Part shown: piece by piece, positions 1 through 5,576 of the stretch
How the letters are laid out: each line of letters starts with the position of its first letter
Position numbering within the stretch: the first letter of the stretch is position 1
Source of the DNA: JBFJVZ01 sp041623895
GTDB lineage: Bacteria > Planctomycetota > Planctomycetia > Pirellulales > Pirellulaceae
Direction of reading: 5' to 3'
Length of the DNA: 5,576 nucleotides
Assembly: GCA_041623895.1 (NCBI GenBank)
Contig: JBFJVZ010000457.1
Location: 1-5,576 of the forward strand
Notes under the pieces: model-generated
What the model was told of the DNA's origin: nothing
The model's input: the letters and a program-made list of their open reading frames with translations, nothing else
The model's database searches: none
Translations under genes and position numbers: made by a program

Positions 1-104
1 AGCGGGTTCTTGATCTCATGCGCCAGCGATCCGGCCAGCTCGGCCAGCTCTTCATATTGAGCCCGCATCAGAGTAAGTTCGGTATTCTCTTCGCTTGGAG
101 GCAT
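1..104 (-). CDS. Sensor histidine kinase, N-terminal fragment (runs off left edge)
   Basis: This is the beginning of a minus-strand two-component histidine kinase, whose role is to autophosphorylate on a histidine and pass the phosphate to a response regulator. From an ATG at 102-104 the visible 34 codons end in an H-box reading GSLAHEIKNPL. His29 (codon at 18-20) is the expected phospho-acceptor and is followed by the usual E-I-K-N-P. Residues 8-28 are amphipathic and fit the first dimerisation helix of a HisKA domain. So little precedes the H-box that no N-terminal sensor domain or membrane span is present, which suggests a soluble kinase, perhaps NtrB/AtoS-like in its core. The ATP-binding domain lies outside the window. 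No clear Shine-Dalgarno is seen. An in-frame GTG at 177-179 would add 25 residues but would run almost to the divergent gene's start, so the ATG is preferred. The family call is firm; the subfamily is not. Confidence 0.85.
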   Translation of the reverse strand, partial: MPPSEENTELTLMRAQYEELAELAGSLAHEIKNP

Positions 105-194
105 CGGTGTGGCGCGGATCTCGATCGCATTTGACGGTGAAGGTCGGGCAACTGAGGTAGACTGATTGTATCGAGCCACCAGAAATGTGAAATC
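105..194. promoter_or_regulatory. Divergent intergenic region with candidate plus-strand promoter
   Basis: These 90 bases separate the start of the minus-strand histidine kinase from the plus-strand membrane protein, so they should hold promoters for both. On the plus strand a TTGACG at 131-136 matches five of six -35 consensus bases. A GGTAGACT at 156-163 could contain a -10 (TAGACT), but the 21-base spacer is longer than normal. The same GGTAnnCT pattern occurs before the kinase gene at 2871-2878. No convincing minus-strand promoter or operator palindrome was seen. Assignment is by consensus matching by eye only. Confidence 0.3.
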
Positions 195-767
195 ATGACT
201 ACGCCTGCCGATCGCGGAGATCAAACGTCATCAATCTCTTCGGCTTTGATCAACCCGTACGCACCGTCGACAACAGTCCTCGATCGGACCGGTGCGGTTG
301 ATCTGCCGCGCGTATCTGTGATCGTGGTTGTTCTCAGTACGATTGGCGGCGTGACGGTTTCCGGCGGTGTTTTTGGTGTCGGAATGGTGATGGCGTCCCC
401 TGGACTGGTCGCTGCGATGGCACTTCTGGCCTTCGTCATCGGCTGCATCATGGCCTTCACCGGCGCCATGGTTGTCGTGCCGCTGGTATTGACGTCCCGT
501 TTTTTTTTCGGTTTATCGGGCGGTGACTGGACGGCAAGTCAGATTTATCGATTTGGCGCAATATGCGGTGGCTTGACTGGTTTTCTGTGCGTCGCCGCCC
601 CCGCGGGATTTCAGCCGGCAGCGATCCCGTTTGGTTTGATCCCGGGGGTCGTCGGCAGCATTTTCACAACCTTGCTACTGATCCCACTGGCCCGGCGCGT
701 CAAGAAACGCGAAAATCGGCTCGCCGAAGCCTGGGCAACTGACTCCGCAAACGATTTCAGTCTCTGA
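195..767 (+). CDS. Four-span integral membrane protein of unknown function
   Basis: This 190-residue protein is not a family I recognise. It has a polar N-terminus of about 38 residues containing NPYA (20-23), a motif often seen near the N-terminus of small planctomycete membrane proteins. Hydrophobic segments follow at roughly 40-67, 71-99, 119-137 and 142-167, the last ending in a basic patch (ARRVKKR, 166-172) and a short charged tail. With four spans, both termini should be on the same side; the basic patch favours the cytoplasm. There is no cleavable signal peptide and no catalytic motif. The ATG at 195 is the first start in the frame after the divergent promoter region; no good Shine-Dalgarno precedes it. 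The stop is 58 bases upstream of the aminotransferase start, so the two could share a transcript. A nine-T run at 500-508 lies inside the gene, in the codons for Phe103-105. It is very likely a real gene because its hydrophobic pattern is coherent over its full length. Confidence 0.8.
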   Translation: MTTPADRGDQTSSISSALINPYAPSTTVLDRTGAVDLPRVSVIVVVLSTIGGVTVSGGVFGVGMVMASPGLVAAMALLAFVIGCIMAFTGAMVVVPLVLTSRFFFGLSGGDWTASQIYRFGAICGGLTGFLCVAAPAGFQPAAIPFGLIPGVVGSIFTTLLLIPLARRVKKRENRLAEAWATDSANDFSL

Positions 768-825
768 CGGCTTGATTTACAACCTCAGCATCCTATTTGT
801 CCCCGACCTCCAGCCTCTCGTAAGT

Positions 826-2091
826 ATGTCCACTGCCACCAACGATACCAAAACTGCTACCGACCCCTATTTTCAGTCTTTGTTTGCCGACCGAATTGGC
901 GGCGCCGACTACGGCAAGGGAACGGAGATTTATAAGTTCGAGAAGATCAAGCGTGCCAAACGCAACGCCGCTCAGCAGCATCCCGACCGCATGCTGCTCG
1001 ATTTCGGTATTGGCGAAAACGACTCGATGGCCGACCAATCCGTTCGCGATGTGATGGTGGCCGAAGTCAACAAACCGGAGAACCGTGGTTACGCCGATAA
1101 CGGCGTGATCGAGTATAAGCAGGCAGCGGCTCGCTTTATGCAGCGCAAATTTGGCGTCCAGCTCGATCCACAAACACAGATCAATCACTGCATCGGCAGC
1201 AAGCCCGCCTACGCGATGTTGCCAGCCTGTTTCATCAACCCGGGCGACATCACGATGATGACCGTGCCTGGCTACCCGGTCGCTGGCACTCATACGCGCT
1301 ACTACGGCGGTAATGTTTATACGCTCCCACTGCTGCCGGAGAACGATTTCCTGCCCGATCTGGATAGGATTCCCGATGACGTTTATCGACGTACGAAACT
1401 TTTGGTGCTGAACTATCCGAACTCACCGACTGGACGAACAGCGCCGCCGGAGTTTTTTGAAAAGGTGGTCGCGCTGGCCAAACAAAAGCAGTTCGTGGTT
1501 GTGCAAGACGCCGCGCACATCTTGCTGACCTTCGCTGGACCGCCCCGCAGCTTTTTGCAGACGCCGGGAGCGGTTGACGTCGGCGTCGAAGTCCACTCGA
1601 TGAGCAAAGGTTATGACATGATCGGCTGGCGGATGGGCTTTGTCTGCGGCCATCCGCGAATCGTCTCGGCATTTGCCGATGTCAAGGACAACAGCGATAG
1701 CGGCCAATTCATTGCCACACAGAAAGCTGCGGCGGCGGCACTGGATGATGATTCCATTCCCCAACGCATCAATGATAAGTATCGCCGCCGCCTGGAGAAA
1801 CTGGTTTCCACACTGCAGGAGTGTGGATTCGATTGCCAGATGCCCGGCGGCACGTACTTCCTGTACACCAGGGCACCCAGCGGCACCAAGTCGGGAGAAA
1901 CGTTTGCCGCCGCCGAAGATGCCACGCGGCACTTGATCGAACAGTTTGGCATCGTCACCGTCCCTTGGGATGACGCCGGTGCCTATTTGCGATTCAGCGT
2001 CACGTACGTTGCCGAAAGCGAGGCGGATGAAGACGCCTTGATGTCCGAAACTCGGCGCCGTCTTGGTGATGCTGGCCTGGTTTGGAGTTAA
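826..2091 (+). CDS. dapL: LL-diaminopimelate aminotransferase (DapL-type PLP enzyme)
   Basis: This 421-residue class I/II PLP-dependent aminotransferase most resembles DapL, which converts tetrahydrodipicolinate plus glutamate to LL-diaminopimelate and 2-oxoglutarate in the cytoplasm, feeding lysine and peptidoglycan synthesis. Visible marks are FGIGEND near 60-66, the PGYPV turn near 148-152, NYPNSPTG at 196-203, Asp228 that should pair with the PLP ring nitrogen, the Schiff-base Lys261 in SMSKGYDMIGWRMG, and Arg389 (YLRFSV) for the substrate carboxylate. Length fits the family (about 400-420). Usual DapL-like enzymes have Tyr three residues after the Asp; here it is His231 (DAAH). The frame is open back to a TTG at 772, but family similarity begins well inside and the ATG at 826 (MSTATND) is the better start, though it lacks a strong Shine-Dalgarno. 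The sulfotransferase starts six bases after the stop. Another specificity, such as aspartate aminotransferase, is possible; the fold call is certain. Confidence 0.85.
   Translation: MSTATNDTKTATDPYFQSLFADRIGGADYGKGTEIYKFEKIKRAKRNAAQQHPDRMLLDFGIGENDSMADQSVRDVMVAEVNKPENRGYADNGVIEYKQAAARFMQRKFGVQLDPQTQINHCIGSKPAYAMLPACFINPGDITMMTVPGYPVAGTHTRYYGGNVYTLPLLPENDFLPDLDRIPDDVYRRTKLLVLNYPNSPTGRTAPPEFFEKVVALAKQKQFVVVQDAAHILLTFAGPPRSFLQTPGAVDVGVEVHSMSKGYDMIGWRMGFVCGHPRIVSAFADVKDNSDSGQFIATQKAAAAALDDDSIPQRINDKYRRRLEKLVSTLQECGFDCQMPGGTYFLYTRAPSGTKSGETFAAAEDATRHLIEQFGIVTVPWDDAGAYLRFSVTYVAESEADEDALMSETRRRLGDAGLVWS
2084..2087 (+). promoter_or_regulatory. Ribosome binding site for the sulfotransferase-like gene
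   Basis: A GGAG lies in the last codons of the aminotransferase gene, ten bases before the ATG at 2098. It is the clearest Shine-Dalgarno in the window. It supports the ATG at 2098 as the start and suggests translational coupling with dapL. Confidence 0.5.
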
Positions 2092-2097
2092 GCTTCG

Positions 2098-2853
2098 ATG
2101 ACGGAGGCAGGTCTTCCGGCAAATTCCGCTAATTTGGCCGGCCGGCAAAGCGCGCCCGTGACACCGGTGCGACGAGTTCAACTGTACGGCCAGCGCTGTT
2201 CGGGAACGAATTACCTGCAGCATTTGATCGAGCAGAACCTGCCCGGACTGAAGGTTTCGTTCTGCTTTGGGTACAAGCACTCCACGCCCAAAAATCTGCA
2301 TCAGCCGCATGACGATTGCCTGTTCTGCGTGATCTATCGCGACCCGTACAAATGGCTTCAAAGTCTTCATCAAAACGCCTGGCACGCGCACCCGCGAATA
2401 CGTGATGCACCGTTCAGCGAATTTATTCGCCTGCCCTGGCACTGCATTTACGATCATGAATCGTGCACCTCGCCGGATGATCCGATGTACGGCAAAGAAA
2501 TGATGCACGAGCGGCACCCCGAATCGGGACTTCGTTATGCCAACGTGATGCAGATGCGATCGGATCGGATTCGTCGTTGGCAATTCCTGTCAGCAAGAGT
2601 CAAGCATTTTTGGTGGGTCCAATACGAATCTTTGTGTCGACTGCCCGAGTTGATGATCGACGATCTGGCCGAAGCAGCCGGTCGCAGCCGTTGTCGGCCG
2701 TTCCGGCCGGTCATCCAGTACAAAGGAATTCGTTCCTGCCCGGCCTACGTGCCAAAGCAATATGCGCCGATTTCAACAGCCGACCGGGCCTTCATCACGG
2801 CAGAATTGAATTGGTGCGTGGAGAATCGCATCGGATATTTTCCTCACAAATGA
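2098..2853 (+). CDS. Sulfotransferase-like P-loop protein
   Basis: This 251-residue protein looks like a PAPS-dependent sulfotransferase, which would move a sulfate from 3'-phosphoadenosine 5'-phosphosulfate to a sugar, peptide or small-molecule acceptor. Near the N-terminus a beta strand leads into YGQRCSGTNYL (30-40), matching the 5'-phosphosulfate-binding loop, where SGT is typical and Asn replaces the usual Thr/Ser. VIYRDPYKWLQSL (78-90) matches the 3'-phosphate-binding strand and helix, with Arg81 and Ser89 as likely contacts. WWVQYESL (172-179) is the later strand typical of the family. There is no signal peptide or membrane span, so it is probably cytosolic. It contains ten cysteines and many aromatic residues, unusual for a small soluble enzyme. 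Its start is six bases after the dapL stop with a GGAG upstream, indicating an operon. The acceptor cannot be read from sequence. A non-sulfotransferase P-loop function is the main alternative. Confidence 0.75.
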   Translation: MTEAGLPANSANLAGRQSAPVTPVRRVQLYGQRCSGTNYLQHLIEQNLPGLKVSFCFGYKHSTPKNLHQPHDDCLFCVIYRDPYKWLQSLHQNAWHAHPRIRDAPFSEFIRLPWHCIYDHESCTSPDDPMYGKEMMHERHPESGLRYANVMQMRSDRIRRWQFLSARVKHFWWVQYESLCRLPELMIDDLAEAAGRSRCRPFRPVIQYKGIRSCPAYVPKQYAPISTADRAFITAELNWCVENRIGYFPHK

Positions 2854-2870
2854 CCGCCGTGATCTTCTTT

Positions 2871-2878
2871 GGTAAGCT
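2871..2878 (+). promoter_or_regulatory. Candidate -10 element (GGTAnnCT) before the kinase gene
   Basis: GGTAAGCT lies 38 bases upstream of the ATG at 2916 and repeats the GGTAnnCT pattern found before the gene at 195, at nearly the same distance from the start codon. TAAGCT (2873-2878) sits 17 bases after ATGACC (2850-2855), which matches four of six -35 consensus bases, and is preceded by TGn as in an extended -10. It is weak by consensus alone. If real, it gives the kinase its own promoter and favours the start at 2916 over the one at 2850. Confidence 0.3.
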
Positions 2879-2915
2879 ATCAGGCACTGCTTTTGCTCCA
2901 CCCGATACGACAGCT

Positions 2916-5228
2916 ATGCCCACTGCCCCACATCCGGATGGCGACTCGTCAGCTGGTGACACCGGTCAGAATCTGACCGGCGACACGGCGCGGCAATCGC
3001 CCGATGCGGTCGAAGCACCTTTCATGGAGGCTACCCATGTGGCGTCGGATTCGGAGTTCGCGAAACTGCAAGATCTCACGCGGCAGTCAGACCCCGAGGA
3101 GACCTCTGCGCCCTCGGACGCAGATCGATTGAAACGAAAGCTGCGAATTAGCGCCCAGCTTGGCATCCCGCTAGACCCACCGCAGCGCGAAGATGCGATC
3201 GGAACGCTTGGCAATTACCAGATTCTGGAAAAAGTCGGCCGCGGCGGGATGGGCATCGTGATGCGGGCCTTTGACACGGTGTTGCATCGCCAGGTTGCAC
3301 TGAAAGTGATGTCGGCATCGCTGGTCTCCAGCGACCGAGCGCGAGTCCGTTTCTCGCGCGAGGCACGCTCCGCCGCAAGCATCAATCATGCGAACGTCGT
3401 CACGATCCACGCGATTGAAGAACAGGATGAGATTCCCTATCTGGTGATGGAGTACGTCGAGGGGCAAACGATTGAACAGCTGGTTCGCTCCGGCCATCAC
3501 TTTGACATCGAAGAAATGATCCGGATCAGCGCGCAAGTCGCCGCCGGGCTTGCCGAAGCTCACTCGCAAGGTGTCATTCATCGTGACATCAAGCCATCCA
3601 ATATTCTCTTGGACTCGCTGCAGCGGGCCAAAATCACTGACTTCGGTCTGGCGCGATTGGCGATGGACAATTCCGACTTGACCAGCCAAGGCGACGTGCT
3701 GGGAACGCCGTCGTACATGTCACCCGAACAAGTCCGCGGGGAAGAGGCGAGCGAGTCCAGTGACCTATTCTCTTTGGGTTGTCTGTTTTACGCGATGATT
3801 GCCGGTCAAAGTCCGTTTCATGCCACCACTCAAATCGGTACGGCAACGCGAATCCAAAACGAAGACCCATCATCGCTGTTGTCGCTGCGCCCGGATGTTC
3901 CCCGCGAATTGAACGATTTGATCATGAACCTGCTGGCAAAAGATCCCGGCCAGCGACCCACATCGGCCGCAGACGTTACCCAGCGTTTAAATCGCATGCT
4001 GGCCGCCATCAACCAGCAATCCAGCCATGCGGTGCAGCCGGCAAGCGTCGCATCACCATCACCGGGCAAATCACGTGTGTTGCCAATCGCGACCGTGCTG
4101 GCGGTGATCGCCGGGTGCATCGCTTACCTTGTTTTTGTTGAGCCTGACGAGGTCACCGCCCCTCAGACCTTTGTGCCGGCTGTTCCGATCGCGGAAGGTC
4201 AAGCTGCCAGCAAGCAGATTGTCGATGTGGCGGCGGACGGGTCTGGTGACTTCGCTTCGATCAGCGAAGCGATTGCATCCGTGGGACCAGACTCGACGAT
4301 CCATGTCCACAGCGGCGCATATGTTGAATCACTCGTTCTGGACACGGATGAACGTTTTCGCGGGCTGACGATCGAAGGCATCGGGATGCCCACGTTGTCG
4401 CAGCCGTCATCAAAGACGTTGATGGAAATCGAAAACGTCACCAACTTGACACTGAAGGGCCTGAAGTTTTCCGGTCAACACGATCAAAGCGCTTTGAGAA
4501 TCCGCGGCCAGTGTGACGGCCTGACCATCAGCCACTGCGAGTTTGTTGGCCAGCCGTTGGAAACGAACAATCCATTGGCAATGGTTCACATCGCGGCAAC
4601 TTCGGGAACAGAGCAGGCTCCCATTCAGCTGATCAGCTCAAAGATCTTGGACGCCCGCATCGGATTGGTCATCGGGATGAAGACGACGGGTGCGGATCCG
4701 ACGAAACACGTCGTTGTGCGTGATTGCGAGCTACGTTGCGTTTCCGCAGATGCCGGCATTCCGCTGGTGATGATTGGCCGCCTTGAGAATATTGAGTTTA
4801 AAAACAACCTGCTCAGCTTAGGCAACGTCGGATTAAGTTTTCAATTGCTTGAGCGAGCGACGGCCAAGTCGTTGCGGATCGAGCGGAACACGATTCATGC
4901 GGAGAACATCGTGCTGCATTTCAATCGCAGTGTCGCCGATCAGGACGTTCGCCTCGTCAACAATCTGTTTGTCGGCAGCAGTCAGATGCAGCCAAACCAG
5001 ACCAGGCTTCAAGGTGACTTTCACAAGTGGTTCGACGTCAACGGCTGGATTACTTTCGGTGAAGTCAACGATAGTTTTCTTCAAGTGTTACGGTGCAAGC
5101 GATTTTCGGTCGACGTACTCCAGTCATTGGATCCGGGTGACGAAACCTACCTTCAACCATCCGCCCTGGCGCCGAAGGATCTGCCAGGGACACGAAGAAC
5201 AATTTTTTCTTCTGCCGATTCTCTTTAG
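2916..5228 (+). CDS. Transmembrane Ser/Thr protein kinase with beta-helix ectodomain
   Basis: This 770-residue receptor-like Hanks-type kinase phosphorylates Ser/Thr of unknown targets. Residues 1-95 are a polar, acidic, probably disordered linker. The kinase domain spans about 100-362, with all key residues: glycine loop GRGGMG (108-113), Lys130 in ALKV, Glu149, HRDIKPSN with catalytic Asp224 and Asn229, DFG at 242-244 and SPE at 269-271. The HRD arginine implies regulation by activation-loop phosphorylation. One membrane span follows (about 388-408). The outer part opens with DVAADGSGDF (437-446), as in pectin-lyase-like and pectinesterase folds, and continues to about 690 with repeating short strands such as LTIEGIG, LTLKGLKF, LTISHCEF and VRDCEL, indicating a right-handed parallel beta-helix. 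No enzyme active site was recognised there, so ligand binding is likelier. An in-frame ATG at 2850 overlaps the preceding stop (ATGA) and would add 22 residues, but the added codons look non-coding. The frame continues after the TAG into the repeat gene. Confidence 0.93.
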   Translation: MPTAPHPDGDSSAGDTGQNLTGDTARQSPDAVEAPFMEATHVASDSEFAKLQDLTRQSDPEETSAPSDADRLKRKLRISAQLGIPLDPPQREDAIGTLGNYQILEKVGRGGMGIVMRAFDTVLHRQVALKVMSASLVSSDRARVRFSREARSAASINHANVVTIHAIEEQDEIPYLVMEYVEGQTIEQLVRSGHHFDIEEMIRISAQVAAGLAEAHSQGVIHRDIKPSNILLDSLQRAKITDFGLARLAMDNSDLTSQGDVLGTPSYMSPEQVRGEEASESSDLFSLGCLFYAMIAGQSPFHATTQIGTATRIQNEDPSSLLSLRPDVPRELNDLIMNLLAKDPGQRPTSAADVTQRLNRMLAAINQQSSHAVQPASVASPSPGKSRVLPIATVLAVIAGCIAYLVFVEPDEVTAPQTFVPAVPIAEGQAASKQIVDVAADGSGDFASISEAIASVGPDSTIHVHSGAYVESLVLDTDERFRGLTIEGIGMPTLSQPSSKTLMEIENVTNLTLKGLKFSGQHDQSALRIRGQCDGLTISHCEFVGQPLETNNPLAMVHIAATSGTEQAPIQLISSKILDARIGLVIGMKTTGADPTKHVVVRDCELRCVSADAGIPLVMIGRLENIEFKNNLLSLGNVGLSFQLLERATAKSLRIERNTIHAENIVLHFNRSVADQDVRLVNNLFVGSSQMQPNQTRLQGDFHKWFDVNGWITFGEVNDSFLQVLRCKRFSVDVLQSLDPGDETYLQPSALAPKDLPGTRRTIFSSADSL

Positions 5229-5231
5229 TCG

Positions 5232-5576
5232 ATGGGTCCTGATTTGAATAGTAAACGACAACAACAAACCAGCTCTCAGTACTCAAGCATGTACTATCGC
5301 GGCGGCGGAGGGATGTACTTTCGCGCTGGTGCCGGCATGTATGCCCCGCATGGCATGCTCGGCCAGTACGGCATGCTCGGCCAGTACGGCGTGCTCGGCC
5401 AGTACGGCATGCTCGGTCAGTACGGCATGCTCGGTCAGTATGGCATGCTCGGTCAGCACGGCATGCATGCGCAGTATGCAGCTTACGCGACTTATGCACA
5501 GTCGACGTATGCGATGTACAGCCACCGCGGTCTTCATGATGGGCCACGTAGGGCAGGAATGTATGTCCGTCGACCC
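5232..5576 (+). CDS. Tyr/Gly/Met-rich hexapeptide-repeat protein (runs off right edge)
   Basis: An ATG at 5232 opens a frame of 115 codons with no stop before the window end. I recognise no family. The first 16 residues are hydrophilic (MGPDLNSKRQQQ at the start), so there is no signal peptide. A Gly/Tyr/Met/Arg stretch follows, then eight in-phase hexads at residues 35-82: GMYAPH, six copies of GMLGQY or close variants, and GMHAQY. After that comes an Ala/Tyr/Gln stretch (83-96) and an Arg/Gly/His-containing region. Of the visible residues 23 are Gly, 16 Tyr and 12 Met, with almost no acidic ones. Most differences between repeat units are synonymous, which supports this frame as the coding one. 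The gene starts three bases after the kinase stop, in the same frame, without a visible Shine-Dalgarno, so coupled translation or readthrough is likely. It may be an intrinsically disordered or self-associating protein; this is inference from composition. Confidence 0.72.
   Translation, partial: MGPDLNSKRQQQTSSQYSSMYYRGGGGMYFRAGAGMYAPHGMLGQYGMLGQYGVLGQYGMLGQYGMLGQYGMLGQHGMHAQYAAYATYAQSTYAMYSHRGLHDGPRRAGMYVRRP
5334..5477 (+). repeat. 18-bp tandem repeat, six full units plus degenerate flanking units
   Basis: Six full units of an 18-base repeat (consensus GGCATGCTCGGYCAGTAC) run from 5352 to 5459, flanked in phase by diverged units at 5334-5351 and 5460-5477. Units one to three use CTCGGC and units four to six CTCGGT, which suggests two rounds of local duplication. 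Unit three has GTG for ATG (Met to Val), unit five TAT for TAC (silent), and unit six CAC for TAC (Tyr to His). Each unit contains GCATGC except unit three. The array encodes GMLGQY hexapeptides, and its length in multiples of 18 lets copy number change without a frameshift. The opposite strand is also free of stops in some frames through the array; that is a by-product of the repeat. Confidence 0.96.

Noticed and set aside
772..825. TTG start at 772 for the aminotransferase
   Set aside because: The extra 18 residues do not resemble the DapL N-terminus, and an ATG at 826 gives the normal family length.
768..825. Terminator between the membrane-protein gene and dapL
   Set aside because: No GC-rich hairpin followed by a T-tract is visible in these 58 bases.
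1423..2583. Long minus-strand open frame (386 codons) opposite dapL and the sulfotransferase gene
   Set aside because: It has no recognisable motif and lies antisense to two genes with clear family signatures. It follows from the codon pattern of the plus-strand genes.
2577..2849. N-terminal extension of the kinase frame into the sulfotransferase gene
   Set aside because: The frame is open for 91 codons before the ATG at 2850, but it overlaps a gene with clear motifs and has no kinase-related features.
5334..5477. CRISPR array or regulatory iterons
   Set aside because: The units are directly adjacent with no spacers, are in phase with an open reading frame and vary mainly at third codon positions, so this is a coding repeat.
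5065..5547. Minus-strand open frames with Cys/Arg/Ala- or Glu-His-Ala-rich repeats
   Set aside because: They are translations of the opposite strand of the 18-bp array. The plus-strand frame fits better: the repeat variants are mostly silent there, and it follows the kinase directly.

Overview
The window looks like planctomycete chromosome, probably from the Rhodopirellula/Pirellula group. The signs are a moderate-GC base composition, an NPYA motif near the N-terminus of a small membrane protein, few Shine-Dalgarno sequences, a DapL-type aminotransferase, and a Hanks-type Ser/Thr kinase joined through one membrane span to a large extracytoplasmic beta-helix. The assignment rests on reading the proteins, not on any database search.

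Layout. At the left edge (minus strand, 1-104) is the first part of a two-component histidine kinase gene, cut off by the window just after its phospho-acceptor histidine box. A divergent gap of about 90 bases separates it from five plus-strand genes. These are a four-span membrane protein of unknown function (195-767), a DapL-type LL-diaminopimelate aminotransferase (826-2091), a sulfotransferase-like protein (2098-2853), a receptor-like Ser/Thr kinase with a beta-helix ectodomain (2916-5228), and a Tyr/Gly/Met-rich tandem-repeat protein (from 5232, still open at the window end). Gaps between the plus-strand genes are small (58, 6, 62 and 3 bases), so co-transcription of all or part is plausible. 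A GGTAnnCT motif recurs just upstream of the first gene and of the kinase, so the kinase may also have its own promoter.

How the genes could work together. The aminotransferase would supply diaminopimelate for lysine and peptidoglycan. The sulfotransferase would modify an unknown acceptor. The kinase reads as a one-span receptor, with a cytoplasmic catalytic domain and an outward beta-helix of the pectin-lyase-like fold that could bind polysaccharide or wall material. A shared cell-envelope theme is therefore possible but inferred.

The most unusual part is the right end. The repeat gene begins one codon after the kinase TAG stop and in the same reading frame. It encodes six tandem GMLGQY-type hexapeptides flanked by in-phase degenerate copies. 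It may be a separate small low-complexity protein, a kinase tail reached by stop readthrough, or one gene split by a mutation or sequencing error.
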